Shown: one piece after another, positions 7,936 to 17,103 of the stretch
Numbering within the stretch: the stretch's first letter is position 1
Layout of the letters: each line of letters begins with the position of its first letter
Assembly: GCA_903915625.1 (NCBI GenBank)
Contig: CAIWTN010000208.1
Span: 1 to 50,731, forward strand
From: an uncultured Pseudomonadota bacterium
GTDB lineage: Bacteria > Bdellovibrionota_B > Oligoflexia > Oligoflexales > CAIYRB01
Length of the DNA stretch: 50,731 nucleotides
Direction of reading: 5' to 3'
Translations under genes and position numbers: made by a program
The notes under the pieces: model-generated
Told to the model about the DNA's origin: nothing
Database searches by the model: none
Seen by the model: the letters and a program-made list of their open reading frames with translations, nothing else

Positions 7936-9085
7936 GTGTCGGTACGTGTGCGGAGCCTATGCCTCGCCTTAGGTAGACTTTGATCAGGTCTTCAACAGGC
8001 TTGCAATGGATCTCGTAGCGCTGCAAGATGCCGCGAGCCCTACTGCAGTCAACGCGGCCGCTGCTACTGAAATCAAAGGATTTATGCCTAAACCAGCAGC
8101 GGAAGGCCTGCGTCGTGGCACTGCGGTATTCTTTTCCATGGGCGACCAGTGAGCGCTCGTTAAGCATGACTTTGTACTCATCTTGGCTCACAAAGCGGAT
8201 GTCGTAGCCGTAGGCGCGGATCATCTCGATAATTTCGCTGTAAGTGCGTTCATCGGGATTAGTTAAATGAAAGGTTTCGCCGAAGGCGCGATGCTTAAGA
8301 GCGAAAAATATCGATGCTTTGCTCACATAGTCGACCGGTGTCACGTCGAAGATGACCTCTGACGAGAACGCGACTCCCGTATCGATAACTGTTTTGAAAA
8401 TATCATAAAATAATCCGCTTACATTAGTCTCGCCTTGGGGATAATGGCCGTGAGTGTTGTCGCCGAATATTTGTCCGGGACGCACAATCTGCCAGTTCAG
8501 GCCGCGCTCACCCGCTTGCCTAACTAAGGCTTCCGCTTCAAACTTACTTTGCTGGTAAGACATGAATGGAAATTCCTGACCTACATCGTAATCGTCTTCA
8601 CGCAGCGTGAAGTCAGGGTCGAATGTTTTGTCGCCCATCACCGTAAAAGTCGAGACAAAGAGAAGTTCACGTCGCTCTGTCGCGAGCGTAAAATTGACCA
8701 CTTCGTGCGTGCCCTTGACGTTGATGGCGCGGGCTGTGCTTAGTCTGCCGAAAAGATTGGTGTTGGCAGCACAATGAATCACCACTTCTGTCTCGGCAGC
8801 GAGTCGAAAAAAATCTTCCTTCTCAAGTCCGAATTGTGCCGCAGCGATGTCGCCAATCAAAGGTTGCACGCGGCACTTCAGATCATCGGCAAGCGTTAGG
8901 TCAGGATCGTAGACGCGCAGCATTTTCTCGAGACGACAAAAAGCGTCAGTAATTGAACTCGCGCGGACTAGACAGGTAATATTTACATCGGTATCACGCA
9001 GGAGGTCGGTCAGGATGCGGGCTCCGAGTACTCCCGTGGCACCGGTCAAAAAAACATTAGGTTCCGCCCTGCCTGATAGTCGCAT
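7916..9085 (-). CDS. Extended SDR, thioester-reductase/male-sterility type
   Basis: NAD(P)-binding reductase of about 389 residues. The Rossmann motif FLTGATGVLGARIL is at the N-terminus. The D-x-x-x strand (LIGDIAA), the CAANTNLF segment and a YxxxK catalytic pair in SYQQSKFEAE follow. These identify the NAD_binding_4 family, which includes thioester reductase domains and fatty acyl-CoA reductases. The C-terminal 90 residues have the substrate-side pattern TPVDYV. A plausible reaction is reduction of an acyl thioester to aldehyde or alcohol, but there is no carrier-protein domain here. The ATG at 9085 is preceded by GAGGG; an in-frame ATG at 9133 lacks an SD. It converges on and slightly overlaps the polyprenol-kinase-like gene. 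Confidence 0.85.
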   Translation of the reverse strand: MRLSGRAEPNVFLTGATGVLGARILTDLLRDTDVNITCLVRASSITDAFCRLEKMLRVYDPDLTLADDLKCRVQPLIGDIAAAQFGLEKEDFFRLAAETEVVIHCAANTNLFGRLSTARAINVKGTHEVVNFTLATERRELLFVSTFTVMGDKTFDPDFTLREDDYDVGQEFPFMSYQQSKFEAEALVRQAGERGLNWQIVRPGQIFGDNTHGHYPQGETNVSGLFYDIFKTVIDTGVAFSSEVIFDVTPVDYVSKASIFFALKHRAFGETFHLTNPDERTYSEIIEMIRAYGYDIRFVSQDEYKVMLNERSLVAHGKEYRSATTQAFRCWFRHKSFDFSSSGRVDCSRARGILQRYEIHCKPVEDLIKVYLRRGIGSAHVPTLIQLDI

Positions 9086-9330
9086 GCAGCCGCCCTCGCC
9101 GTGATCGCCGGTGTCTGATTGTTCGACGTTCATTCTAACATTTTCGCAGCATGGACGGTGCTGGGTTCTGTTGTTCTTGTGTGTAGCGCTGTGTGATGTA
9201 GTCTTGTGATAGTTAAGCGTATGTTTTTTGTGTCGATTTGTGTGTTTTTTGGGATTATGTCCGAAGGCCCTTGGCCATAACGTGCTGGGTCAGCAAGGGG
9301 CTCAGGACTCTTTGCCAGAGAATTTCATAG

Positions 9331-10524
9331 TCAGAATTGGGGTAAATCTGGCCCCGTAAAATACTCTCGCAGCCCTTGTTGCCACGGCAGGCAGCGGACA
9401 CCCTCAATGACCTGCGCGACTGGATCACGCGATAACAAAACGCATTCAGACGGCATATCGATAAGATTGCGTAGATCGAGCAGTGTCTCAATGTGTTCAG
9501 ATTTAATTTCGGTTGAAGACTTTATTTCAATAAGCAGCAGCGGCTTTCCCGGTCTCTGTACTACGAGATCAATTTCCTTGTCGTCATAGGTCCTGAGGAA
9601 GTTTAGTTCAAACTGGTTGCCGCTGTAGCTAATCAGGCGCTTGCATTCTAGGATGACGAAGTGCTCGAACGCATTACCCCAACTATAGGTGCCGGCTTCT
9701 AGATCCAGCGTTAGGCTTCGCGCTAATGCCCTGGTGACGCCAGTGTCGAAAAAGTAAAACTTAGGAGCCATTCCTACTTTCTTGCGAACAGACGTGTGAA
9801 ACGACTCCAGAAAAAATCCGATTAAAGTATCTTCGAGAACTTCAAAGTATTTCCGCACTGTCTTCTCGTCGACATGGACGTCTTTAGCAATTGCAGAAAA
9901 ATTTACAATTTTGCCGTTGGACTGGGCAGCGACCTGGAGAAATTTCCGAAAAGGATCTAATGCGCGCACAGCTTGTTCTGCACGAATCTCCTCATTGATA
10001 TAAGTCAAAGCATAGGTCTCTAGGGTCTTGCGCCGTGATGCTTCGGTCTTAAGTTGGCTAACTTTGGGGAGCGTGCCGTATTTAAGTGCAGAGTTTAGAT
10101 CAAACTGTGGTCCCAGTTCAAAGCTGGTAAAGGGGAACAGCGAATAGGCTAGCGCTCGACCCGCAAGAAGATTAGCTGATCCAGCCTTTAGCTTTCGTGC
10201 GCTTGAGCCAGTTAAAACAAACTGTCTTTTTATTTTTTGGTCCGGAGCTTCAATCAGAGCATGTACGACATCCAGGAGTGACGGAACTTTTTGAATTTCA
10301 TCGATCACGACGGTGTTCACCGACGATGGCAGCGCGTTTACTTCGCGAATCAGCCTTTCTGGGTCGCGGGCAAAACGGTCCTCGATACTTGGTAGCAAAA
10401 GGTCGATCCAATACGTTGCCGCGGGGTCATAGCATTCTCTTAGTAGCGTGCTCTTTCCGGTGGCCCGCGGGCCAAGAAGTAGGATGTTCTCGCCTAGCGG
10501 CAGATTTAAATGGCGAAAAATCAT
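9331..10524 (-). CDS. AAA ATPase with DUF4143 domain (copy 1)
   Basis: P-loop ATPase of 397 residues. Walker A is GPRATGKST near residue 18-26 and Walker B is VVIDEIQKV. A sensor-like TGSSARKLK motif follows, then the ANLLAGRA segment, all typical of AAA_14. Residues from about 190 form the DUF4143 domain, which ends in a PD-(D/E)xK-like strand pair (EIDLVV and LLLIEIKSS). The cellular role of this family is poorly defined; an immunity or genome-maintenance role is often suggested. A clear paralogue sits at 48383-49549. The ATG follows GGAG by seven bases, and a CCGG-rich dyad overlaps that SD. It is divergent from the WYL regulator. Confidence 0.88.
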   Translation of the reverse strand: MIFRHLNLPLGENILLLGPRATGKSTLLRECYDPAATYWIDLLLPSIEDRFARDPERLIREVNALPSSVNTVVIDEIQKVPSLLDVVHALIEAPDQKIKRQFVLTGSSARKLKAGSANLLAGRALAYSLFPFTSFELGPQFDLNSALKYGTLPKVSQLKTEASRRKTLETYALTYINEEIRAEQAVRALDPFRKFLQVAAQSNGKIVNFSAIAKDVHVDEKTVRKYFEVLEDTLIGFFLESFHTSVRKKVGMAPKFYFFDTGVTRALARSLTLDLEAGTYSWGNAFEHFVILECKRLISYSGNQFELNFLRTYDDKEIDLVVQRPGKPLLLIEIKSSTEIKSEHIETLLDLRNLIDMPSECVLLSRDPVAQVIEGVRCLPWQQGLREYFTGPDLPQF

Positions 10525-10531
10525 GACTCAA

Positions 10532-10558
10532 CTCCGGAAATTCCGGGAATATCCGGAA
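10532..10558 (-). promoter_or_regulatory. CCGGAA dyad overlapping the SD of ATPase copy 1
   Basis: Three copies of a CCGGA element lie in 25 bases. CCGGAA (10534-10539) and TTCCGG (10541-10546) form a dyad around one base, and a further TCCGGAA lies at 10552-10558. The first arm overlaps the SD (CTCC on this strand, 10532-10535) of the ATPase gene. It could be an operator or an mRNA fold hiding the ribosome site. Confidence 0.45.
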
Positions 10559-10808
10559 TCATATCTGCATCCATAATAATAAAAACAATGGGTTATGTCA
10601 ATAAATCGCTTTTAGCTGCATTTTATTCTTTCTCCTTGAGCGACTCTCGTCCGGAAAAAAATCGCTGAACCACTGTTTGTGATGTGTCTAAGCAGAGTGC
10701 CGCTACTCATCCAAATATCCCTGTTCTATCGGTGGCTTAATTCAGAGGCGGTCGTTGTACCTCAGGATCTGGCTACGGCTGCCGATAGATGGCCGTAGGG
10801 GGTTGATT

Positions 10809-11834
10809 ATGAAGGGTAGAAACGCACAAGTAGCCAGAATCTATAAAATCCTCACCATTCTAGAAGGTGCACCTCATGGGCTCACAGTGGCCGATCTGGT
10901 GAAGCATTTAGATGACCGCGGATTCGATGTCGGAAAGCGGACGGTCTACCGCGATTTGGATGCGCTGCGAGCAGCTGGATTCCCACTCGAAGAACGCGGC
11001 AAGTCGGACGATCAGGGTACGCGCTGGACTCTTGAGCGAGCTATGCGAGTGAATCATTACTTGGTCCTCAATGCGAGGGAGCTATTGTCTTTATATCTCG
11101 CACGCTCAGTTTTAATGCCTCTCAAAGAGACACCGTTTTATGAGGATTTGCTCTCCACGTTCCATAAGATTGAAGAAAAGCTGGGCAACAAAAGTCAGGT
11201 TTTTCTGCAGGAACTAAGGGAAGATTTGCATTTTGAACCAGGTCCTAGATGGGGCCTGGGACTTGACCCAGACACAGTAGATACAGTGCGAGCCGCCTGT
11301 ACAGAGCGCCAAGTTTTGTCGGTAACCTACAACTCGGCGAACAGTGGTACCGTGGGGAAGCGGGAGCTGGGACCGCAGTTTTTGTATTTCGCCAAAGGGT
11401 CACTATACCTGATCGCAGAAGATCTAGGTGACCATGTCACGAAAACCTTCAGCTTAGCTCGCATGAGTGGGGCTGAAATGTTGGATGCGAAGTACGAGGG
11501 GGACATTGCCGACCCCGACACTTACTTTGGCTCAGCCTTCGGCATTTACCGAAGTGATCAGCCTGTAACTGTAAAACTAATGTTTACTTCGGTGGTCGCT
11601 CCATTTGTCAAAGAGAGGCGCTGGCACGATAGCCAGCGCGTCGTGGCGCGAGAGCACGGCCAGATCGAAATGAACTTGGAGGTAGGTCTGACTCCTGAAC
11701 TAGTGCAATGGGTGCTAGGCTTCGGTGCCAATGTGCGGGTTCTGGAACCAGAGGCATTGAGGCATCGCATTAAATCTGCGGCCGAGGACGTTGTGGCCCA
11801 GTATGCAACGTCCAAGACTCAGGCTGCTGGATAG
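10809..11834 (+). CDS. WYL-domain transcriptional regulator
   Basis: Regulator of about 341 residues. The N-terminal winged helix (about 8-70) carries the HTH_11-type pattern ending in the recognition segment VGKRTVYRDLDALRAAG. The middle and C-terminal parts match the WYL domain: a strand-rich core with GPQFLYFAKGSLYLIAEDLG (the position of the Trp-Tyr-Leu patch), then the WCX-type tail with VLGFGANVRVLEP. WYL domains bind ligands or nucleic acid, and many regulate DNA-repair or defence genes. The ATG at 10809 has an AGGGGG SD; the longer frame from 10755 adds an unlikely extension. It is convergent with sbcDC and divergent from the AAA/DUF4143 gene, either of which could be a target. Confidence 0.88.
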   Translation: MKGRNAQVARIYKILTILEGAPHGLTVADLVKHLDDRGFDVGKRTVYRDLDALRAAGFPLEERGKSDDQGTRWTLERAMRVNHYLVLNARELLSLYLARSVLMPLKETPFYEDLLSTFHKIEEKLGNKSQVFLQELREDLHFEPGPRWGLGLDPDTVDTVRAACTERQVLSVTYNSANSGTVGKRELGPQFLYFAKGSLYLIAEDLGDHVTKTFSLARMSGAEMLDAKYEGDIADPDTYFGSAFGIYRSDQPVTVKLMFTSVVAPFVKERRWHDSQRVVAREHGQIEMNLEVGLTPELVQWVLGFGANVRVLEPEALRHRIKSAAEDVVAQYATSKTQAAG

Positions 11835-11924
11835 TCACCCAACATATTGTCATCCAAAAACTCGCACCTCGATTGTGGCTTAGTCTTCGCCACATGGGTG
11901 ATTTGTGACACGTCACATAGGTGA

Positions 11925-14900
11925 TCAAACACCATCAACCCTGCTACATCCAGGCCCCTCAATTACGCTCCGCCCACCGGACCTGCGAACGACGCGAATT
12001 TGCGTCTCGATGCGCTCTTTGAGGTCCGGCAAGTGCGAGATCACCCCTATCAGTTTGCCGTCGTGCTTTAGGCCGGCGAGGGCATCGAGGGCAGTCTCAA
12101 GAGTGTCTGGGTCCAAGGTGCCAAAGCCTTCGTCGAGGAACAGCGAATCGACCCTAGTCTTGTTGCTTGCCATCTGCGACAGGCCCAAAGCCAGAGCTAG
12201 GCTGACGAGGAAGCTTTCGCCACCCGATAGATTCCTCGTGGTGCGCACTTCACCAGCCTGATAACTGTCAATCACGCTAAAATCGAGGTCCTCTGACTTA
12301 GAACGGACGAGCACATAACGATCCGACATACCACTTAACTGACGATTAGCGTGCTGTACCAACCGCTCAAAGGTGAGGCCTTGGGCAAAATTTCGAAACT
12401 TCTTTCCGTCATTCGACCCGATCAGGAGGTGGAGATTATCCCAGCGTACTGTTTCGCGTCGGTGCGCTTCGATTTCGTTCAGCCGACCGGAGTGGTTTAC
12501 TCTCGCTTCGTCGTTCTCTTTTAACTTTTGACCCAAAGCACCGATCTCTTGAGCCAGTTTGGTCAGGTCGGCCGAGAGGACATCTTTGCGAGCCAGTAAT
12601 ACTGTTGGAGTGTCTTCAGTCAGATGTCTCTCACGTTCACTGCGTAGTTTTTCCGTCCGGTCACGCATGTTGCCGTCGAGATCGGCTCGCTGATTGGCCA
12701 GTTTTGTTGCGGCCTCAAGCAACTCATTGCGAGTCGATTCGGGTAGTTTGGCCTGCAAATAATCATTCTCATCGCGGAATTCTTGCTTGCTAAGACCAAT
12801 CGTAAATTGTTCCAGAGCTACCGCTATGGCGGCGGATCGAGTCATCAAAGTCTGAGATAGGGCTCCAATCTTGGTCTGTACTGTCTTGAGATCGTTGTCA
12901 GCGGCTCTGTGATCATTGTCCGCTGTCTTAAGGCCTAATTCGGCAGCATGAACAGCCCGGTTGATTAAGTCCTCCTCTACATCGGTAACTTTGTCGCCAA
13001 ACAAATGCCGACGCTGGTCCGCGATCTTTTCTAACTCGGCGCGTAGTTCAGCCATCTCCCGCTCGGCTGCTTCGAGATCGATACCTATTTTAAGTACCTC
13101 TTGGTCCAGGTTAGCTAGCTGATTGGTGTCATGTTCGAGTTTTTTGTCGAGTGAGATTTTCTCTGCATTCCGGAGCTCACGCAGGTGCTTGCGTTCGTTG
13201 ATCACGGAATGGACCGTTTTTACAGACCCAGGCTGGATAGGGGACATGCCGTATTTGATCAACTCGCCCTCGCAGATCTGCAAGGTATGCTGATAAGCCT
13301 GTTCTGCTGCTGTTTCCTCTGCCTGAGCAGCTTTCAAAGCAACAGCGGCTTGATCAACAGCGTGACGCATGGACTCAAGCTTTAGGCGACTCTCGGCTAC
13401 AATATCGGCAAGACGCTGCGCATCTTCAGCGAGTGCTTTAACTTCAGCTTCGGCTTGCTCAGCCTGCACCAAGGTCGTCTCGGCTCGGCCCAGGTCTGTT
13501 TGAGTGTTTTCAATAAGGTGAGGCAGTGTCACAATATCAAAATCTGCGGGTAACGAGAGTCTTTCGCAGGTCTGCGTCACCGCAGTGGTGGCCTCTGCAA
13601 ATGCTACCTGATTGTCATTCTCTCGCGCACTTAGCTGCTCTATCTCTTTGTCGAGTCTAGCAAGGCTGACAAGTAAGTCGGACGCCGCTTGGGTAGTCTT
13701 CTTCAGTAAATCTTTGGCCTGCTGCAGATCCTGTTCATTGTGGTCCAGAGTCGGTAGATTGCCCTGTGCAAAGGGGTGCTCGAGCGATCCACAGAGTGGA
13801 CAGGACTCACCGTCCCTGAGTTGGTGCCGCGCATCCTCTAGCGACTGGATCTGGCGCTGCAGCATGAGATTTGCTTCCAGTGCCGTTATCAAGCGCTCAG
13901 TTTCTTTCATGCTCTGCTCATGAGCTGTCTTGAGCGTCACGTCAGTTAATCGCTGCTGCGCTAAATATCGCCGTCTCTCGCCTATGTCTGCGCGTGCGAC
14001 TTCTGCTGCGCGCTGGGCCTTTATCGACTTATCAAGGTCGTGCAGCAAAGCCAATCGCTCACGGCTGGTCGCAGCTGATGTGCGCCACGTGCTTAAGTCC
14101 TTCCCGTTTAAGAGCGCACTTAAAGACTGCTTTTGAGTGATCATTTTTTGCTGATGCACAGCCAGCGCGTTTAGCTGACCTGCCATCAGGTTGACTTGAG
14201 TCTCATGCTCAGCCTTGGTTTTTTGAAGGTGCTGATTCCCATGGGGAATAGCGGACATTTTTTGTTTTAATATCTGCTGCTGCTCGTCAAGGGTCTTTAG
14301 CTGATATTGAAGGCCGGCGGCCTCCTGTATCAAAGATTCGTCGATCGAGGTCTCTTGCAGTTGCTTCGTCAATTCCTGCAGTTTCGACTGGACAGATGTG
14401 ACCGAACTACGATGCTTATTCGCCTCATCTTTGGTGAGGCGCAGCTGATCTTTGAGTTGGGTGAGCCGCTGAGCGGTTTTCTTTATGGGAGCTTCCTTCT
14501 CGTTCGCCGTTAGATCGAGAGCGCGGACTTGCTGGAACAGCGGCTTTGCCTGAACTAAAGCAGAACGCTGCGCATCGACGCGTTCTGTCGCCACCTTAAG
14601 TGATTGGCTCAAAACAGCTACTTGCTGTGTTTTACTTGGCAGTGAAGCGTTTTCTGAATCCAATGCAATCTGGTCTCGTTTTTGTTCATTCTGCAATAGA
14701 CACAGACTTTGATGTGCTCCTTCGAGCTCAAGGGCGCGTCTAGCGCGACTAAGTCGCTCATCTTGCGGCGCGAAGGATGCTTTGACAACCTGCCAAGCTA
14801 TCGTCTCATCTTTAATTTTTTCTATGTCACGCTCGAGAGTCGCAATACTTTCGGTCCACTTGATTTGATCGGTAGTCTGTTCTAGGTGCTTTTGTTTTGT

Positions 14901-15599
14901 TGCGTGCTCTTGATTAATATCAGTAAGACTTGCCTGTAGTTGCTGTACCTCTCCCTCAGGCAGGAGTCGCATTCCCTGTAGCGTGGCCTCCAGCATTTTA
15001 AGCTGGTTAGTCGCGTCAGCGCGCCGTTTATGAATATGCACGGAAATTTGGCTATAAATCTCTGTTCCAGTGATTTGTTCGAGAATCGGTGAGCGTCGGT
15101 CCGGCGTTTCATTAAGGAACGCGGCGAATGCACCCTGCGCTAAAAGTATAGATCTAGTAAATTGCTCGTAGGTCATGCCCGTGAGATGTTGCACCAGCTT
15201 TTCTGCGTCTTTGAGCCCACTGGCTAAAATGTCACCGGTATCCACGTGAGACACTTCGTGCTTAGCGTCCTGTAGCTCACCCTCCGGTTTGTTGCGTGCC
15301 CTTCTTTGACTCCAGTGGCAGCAAAAAGTTCCGGATCCTGTCTCTACTGTCACTTCGGCAGAGCAATCGGCAGTGCCTCGTGTCATGATGTCGTTAAAGC
15401 TTTTGGATATCTTGTCTAGTCGTGGCGTACGTCGATACAGTGCGAGACACAAGGCATCAAGCACGGTTGTTTTACCAGCGCCTGTAGGGCCTGTAATGGC
15501 AAATAACCCACCGGAGGCATACTCGGGATGAGTTAAATCAATCTCCCACTCGCCAGCGAGTGAGTTAAGGTTTTTGAAGCGAAGCTTTAGGATACGCAT
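11925..15599 (-). CDS. sbcC: Exonuclease subunit SbcC
   Basis: ATPase subunit of the SbcCD (Rad50-Mre11-type) double-strand nuclease that processes hairpins and protein-blocked DNA ends. Length 1224 residues, within the usual range. Walker A is GPTGAGKTT near residue 37. The Q-loop region AQGAFAAFL is near 155. Long coiled coils flank a zinc hook, CPLC, near residue 598. The ABC signature LSGGESFLVSL and Walker B LFLDEGFGTLD are near the C-terminus. The ATG at 15599 uses an AAGG that overlaps the stop codon of sbcD, 11 bases upstream, so the two subunits are translationally linked. The gene converges on the WYL regulator with a short gap. Confidence 0.97.
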   Translation of the reverse strand: MRILKLRFKNLNSLAGEWEIDLTHPEYASGGLFAITGPTGAGKTTVLDALCLALYRRTPRLDKISKSFNDIMTRGTADCSAEVTVETGSGTFCCHWSQRRARNKPEGELQDAKHEVSHVDTGDILASGLKDAEKLVQHLTGMTYEQFTRSILLAQGAFAAFLNETPDRRSPILEQITGTEIYSQISVHIHKRRADATNQLKMLEATLQGMRLLPEGEVQQLQASLTDINQEHATKQKHLEQTTDQIKWTESIATLERDIEKIKDETIAWQVVKASFAPQDERLSRARRALELEGAHQSLCLLQNEQKRDQIALDSENASLPSKTQQVAVLSQSLKVATERVDAQRSALVQAKPLFQQVRALDLTANEKEAPIKKTAQRLTQLKDQLRLTKDEANKHRSSVTSVQSKLQELTKQLQETSIDESLIQEAAGLQYQLKTLDEQQQILKQKMSAIPHGNQHLQKTKAEHETQVNLMAGQLNALAVHQQKMITQKQSLSALLNGKDLSTWRTSAATSRERLALLHDLDKSIKAQRAAEVARADIGERRRYLAQQRLTDVTLKTAHEQSMKETERLITALEANLMLQRQIQSLEDARHQLRDGESCPLCGSLEHPFAQGNLPTLDHNEQDLQQAKDLLKKTTQAASDLLVSLARLDKEIEQLSARENDNQVAFAEATTAVTQTCERLSLPADFDIVTLPHLIENTQTDLGRAETTLVQAEQAEAEVKALAEDAQRLADIVAESRLKLESMRHAVDQAAVALKAAQAEETAAEQAYQHTLQICEGELIKYGMSPIQPGSVKTVHSVINERKHLRELRNAEKISLDKKLEHDTNQLANLDQEVLKIGIDLEAAEREMAELRAELEKIADQRRHLFGDKVTDVEEDLINRAVHAAELGLKTADNDHRAADNDLKTVQTKIGALSQTLMTRSAAIAVALEQFTIGLSKQEFRDENDYLQAKLPESTRNELLEAATKLANQRADLDGNMRDRTEKLRSERERHLTEDTPTVLLARKDVLSADLTKLAQEIGALGQKLKENDEARVNHSGRLNEIEAHRRETVRWDNLHLLIGSNDGKKFRNFAQGLTFERLVQHANRQLSGMSDRYVLVRSKSEDLDFSVIDSYQAGEVRTTRNLSGGESFLVSLALALGLSQMASNKTRVDSLFLDEGFGTLDPDTLETALDALAGLKHDGKLIGVISHLPDLKERIETQIRVVRRSGGRSVIEGPGCSRVDGV

Positions 15600-15610
15600 A
15601 CTATCAGGCC

Positions 15611-16843
15611 TTAATCGATCACGTTGATGTCAGTTAATGTGAGGCTGTCCCTTGCTTCACCAAAAGTATGTCGTAGCTCTTGTCGCTGTTCCTCCGGCAC
15701 CTCGTTGGCACTAAGACAGCGTTCAAAGACATCTTCGATTTTTAAATCTTCCAGAGATTCCGTTTCATTAGTGTGGTCGATCATGACGGCACCGACGCGC
15801 AGGTTCTTGATACTCAAGACCTCGACCTGGCTGCCGCGGACCGTCGCTTCAACCTGGTCGCGCAGGTCTCCCACCACGTCTAGGCTGTCGTAGGTTACTT
15901 CCGTCCAGATTGATGCCTTGGTAGCGACTAGTTCAGATAGCTGCGATTTAATCGCCGCAAGATCTCCGCGGATTCGTTCTAAACGTTGAAATCTTGGAAT
16001 TGGCAAGAGCTTAATAGTGCCCTCACGGCCGCTAAAATCGACAAGGACGACGCTTTTTTCCTGTTTATATTCGCCAAAACTCATCGGGATAGGGGAACCG
16101 CTATACCGGCGGAGTTCGTCACCGCCAACCTTCTGCGGAATATGAAGGTGCCCAAGCGCGACATAATCAAGCGTCGAAGGAAACATCGATGCTGAGACAT
16201 GCGCTAGCGACCCAACATAAAGCTCGCGCACCCCATCCCCCTCCATGGTCTGACCTCCAGCAGTAAAGAGGTGTCCCATGGCCACGAGAGGGATTTGGTT
16301 GCCAAGCCTGCTGCGTTTTTCCTCGGCTACCTGTACCACTGCTGCGTAGTGATCTTGAATCCCCTGGATGAGTTTAGCTTGTTTATCGCTGTAACTTTCT
16401 CCAGCTTCCACCTTGCGAATATCGCGGTCGCGCAAATACGGAACGGCGCAGATGATCATTTCTGGACTACCGTCCTCTGCTCTCAGCAATACGATCTCAT
16501 CGTCGATAGAATCGGTTGCGGCTGCCACAACATGGACGTCGAGCGCACGAAGTAATCTTTGTGGTGCCGCTAAAAGGGACGCAGAGTCGTGATTACCCGC
16601 GATTAGCACCACATGACGACAACGTGACTTCCCAACCTTTTGAAGAAAGTCATAATACAGCTGTAATGCCCGATGACTCGGAGCAGTGGTGTCAAAAATA
16701 TCCCCCGCTATGAGGACGGCATCGATAGCCTCCGCCGCAATAGTGTCGATCATCCAGTCGAGAAACGCGGCGAATTCATCGTAGCGCCTCTTTTCCCCAA
16801 GAGTGCGGCCAAGGTGCCAATCTGACGAGTGTAATATGCGCAA
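15611..16843 (-). CDS. sbcD: Exonuclease subunit SbcD
   Basis: Mre11-type metallophosphoesterase subunit of SbcCD, 410 residues. All signature motifs are visible: HSSDWHLG at the N-terminus, LIAGDIFD near 45, LIAGNHDS near 83, AMGHLF near 190 and ALGHLHIPQ near 228. These supply the Asp, His and Asn ligands for two Mn ions. The C-terminal part is the capping domain that contacts SbcC. The start is TTG at 16843, supported by a GGAG eight bases upstream and by the immediate MRILHSSDWH beginning expected for the family. It is the first gene of the sbcDC operon. Confidence 0.96.
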   Translation of the reverse strand: MRILHSSDWHLGRTLGEKRRYDEFAAFLDWMIDTIAAEAIDAVLIAGDIFDTTAPSHRALQLYYDFLQKVGKSRCRHVVLIAGNHDSASLLAAPQRLLRALDVHVVAAATDSIDDEIVLLRAEDGSPEMIICAVPYLRDRDIRKVEAGESYSDKQAKLIQGIQDHYAAVVQVAEEKRSRLGNQIPLVAMGHLFTAGGQTMEGDGVRELYVGSLAHVSASMFPSTLDYVALGHLHIPQKVGGDELRRYSGSPIPMSFGEYKQEKSVVLVDFSGREGTIKLLPIPRFQRLERIRGDLAAIKSQLSELVATKASIWTEVTYDSLDVVGDLRDQVEATVRGSQVEVLSIKNLRVGAVMIDHTNETESLEDLKIEDVFERCLSANEVPEEQRQELRHTFGEARDSLTLTDINVID

Positions 16844-17006
16844 GGGGGCGCTCCGTGATAGACGATTACTGGCGAAGGCCCCGAGTCTAGATCAGGGGCA
16901 GGCGGATGCCAAACAATTGTGGTGTGCCGTGTCGTTAGGTTGTCAGAAAGTGACCAACACTCGATTTTTTCAGTGATTTTTCAATAATAATTTGTGCTGA
17001 TGCGCT

Positions 17007-17021
17007 GGCATTGCCAATGCC
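17007..17021. promoter_or_regulatory. 15-bp palindrome upstream of phoD
   Basis: GGCATTG (17007-17013) and CAATGCC (17015-17021) form a perfect dyad around one C. It lies between the divergent sbcDC operon and phoD, 83 bases before the phoD ATG. It does not resemble a Pho box. A candidate operator, seen only by symmetry. Confidence 0.3.
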
Positions 17022-17103
17022 CTGCTCTTTGTTTTAGTTGGGTACTAAGTAGCCTTTTTGTGCTAAACAGATGCGAAGGTAGCGCCATTTCGAGGTGTTA
17101 GCT

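Noticed and set aside
13185-14513. Several plus-strand frames opposite sbcC
   Set aside because: They are antisense to the coiled-coil part of SbcC and their composition reflects that repeat-rich template.
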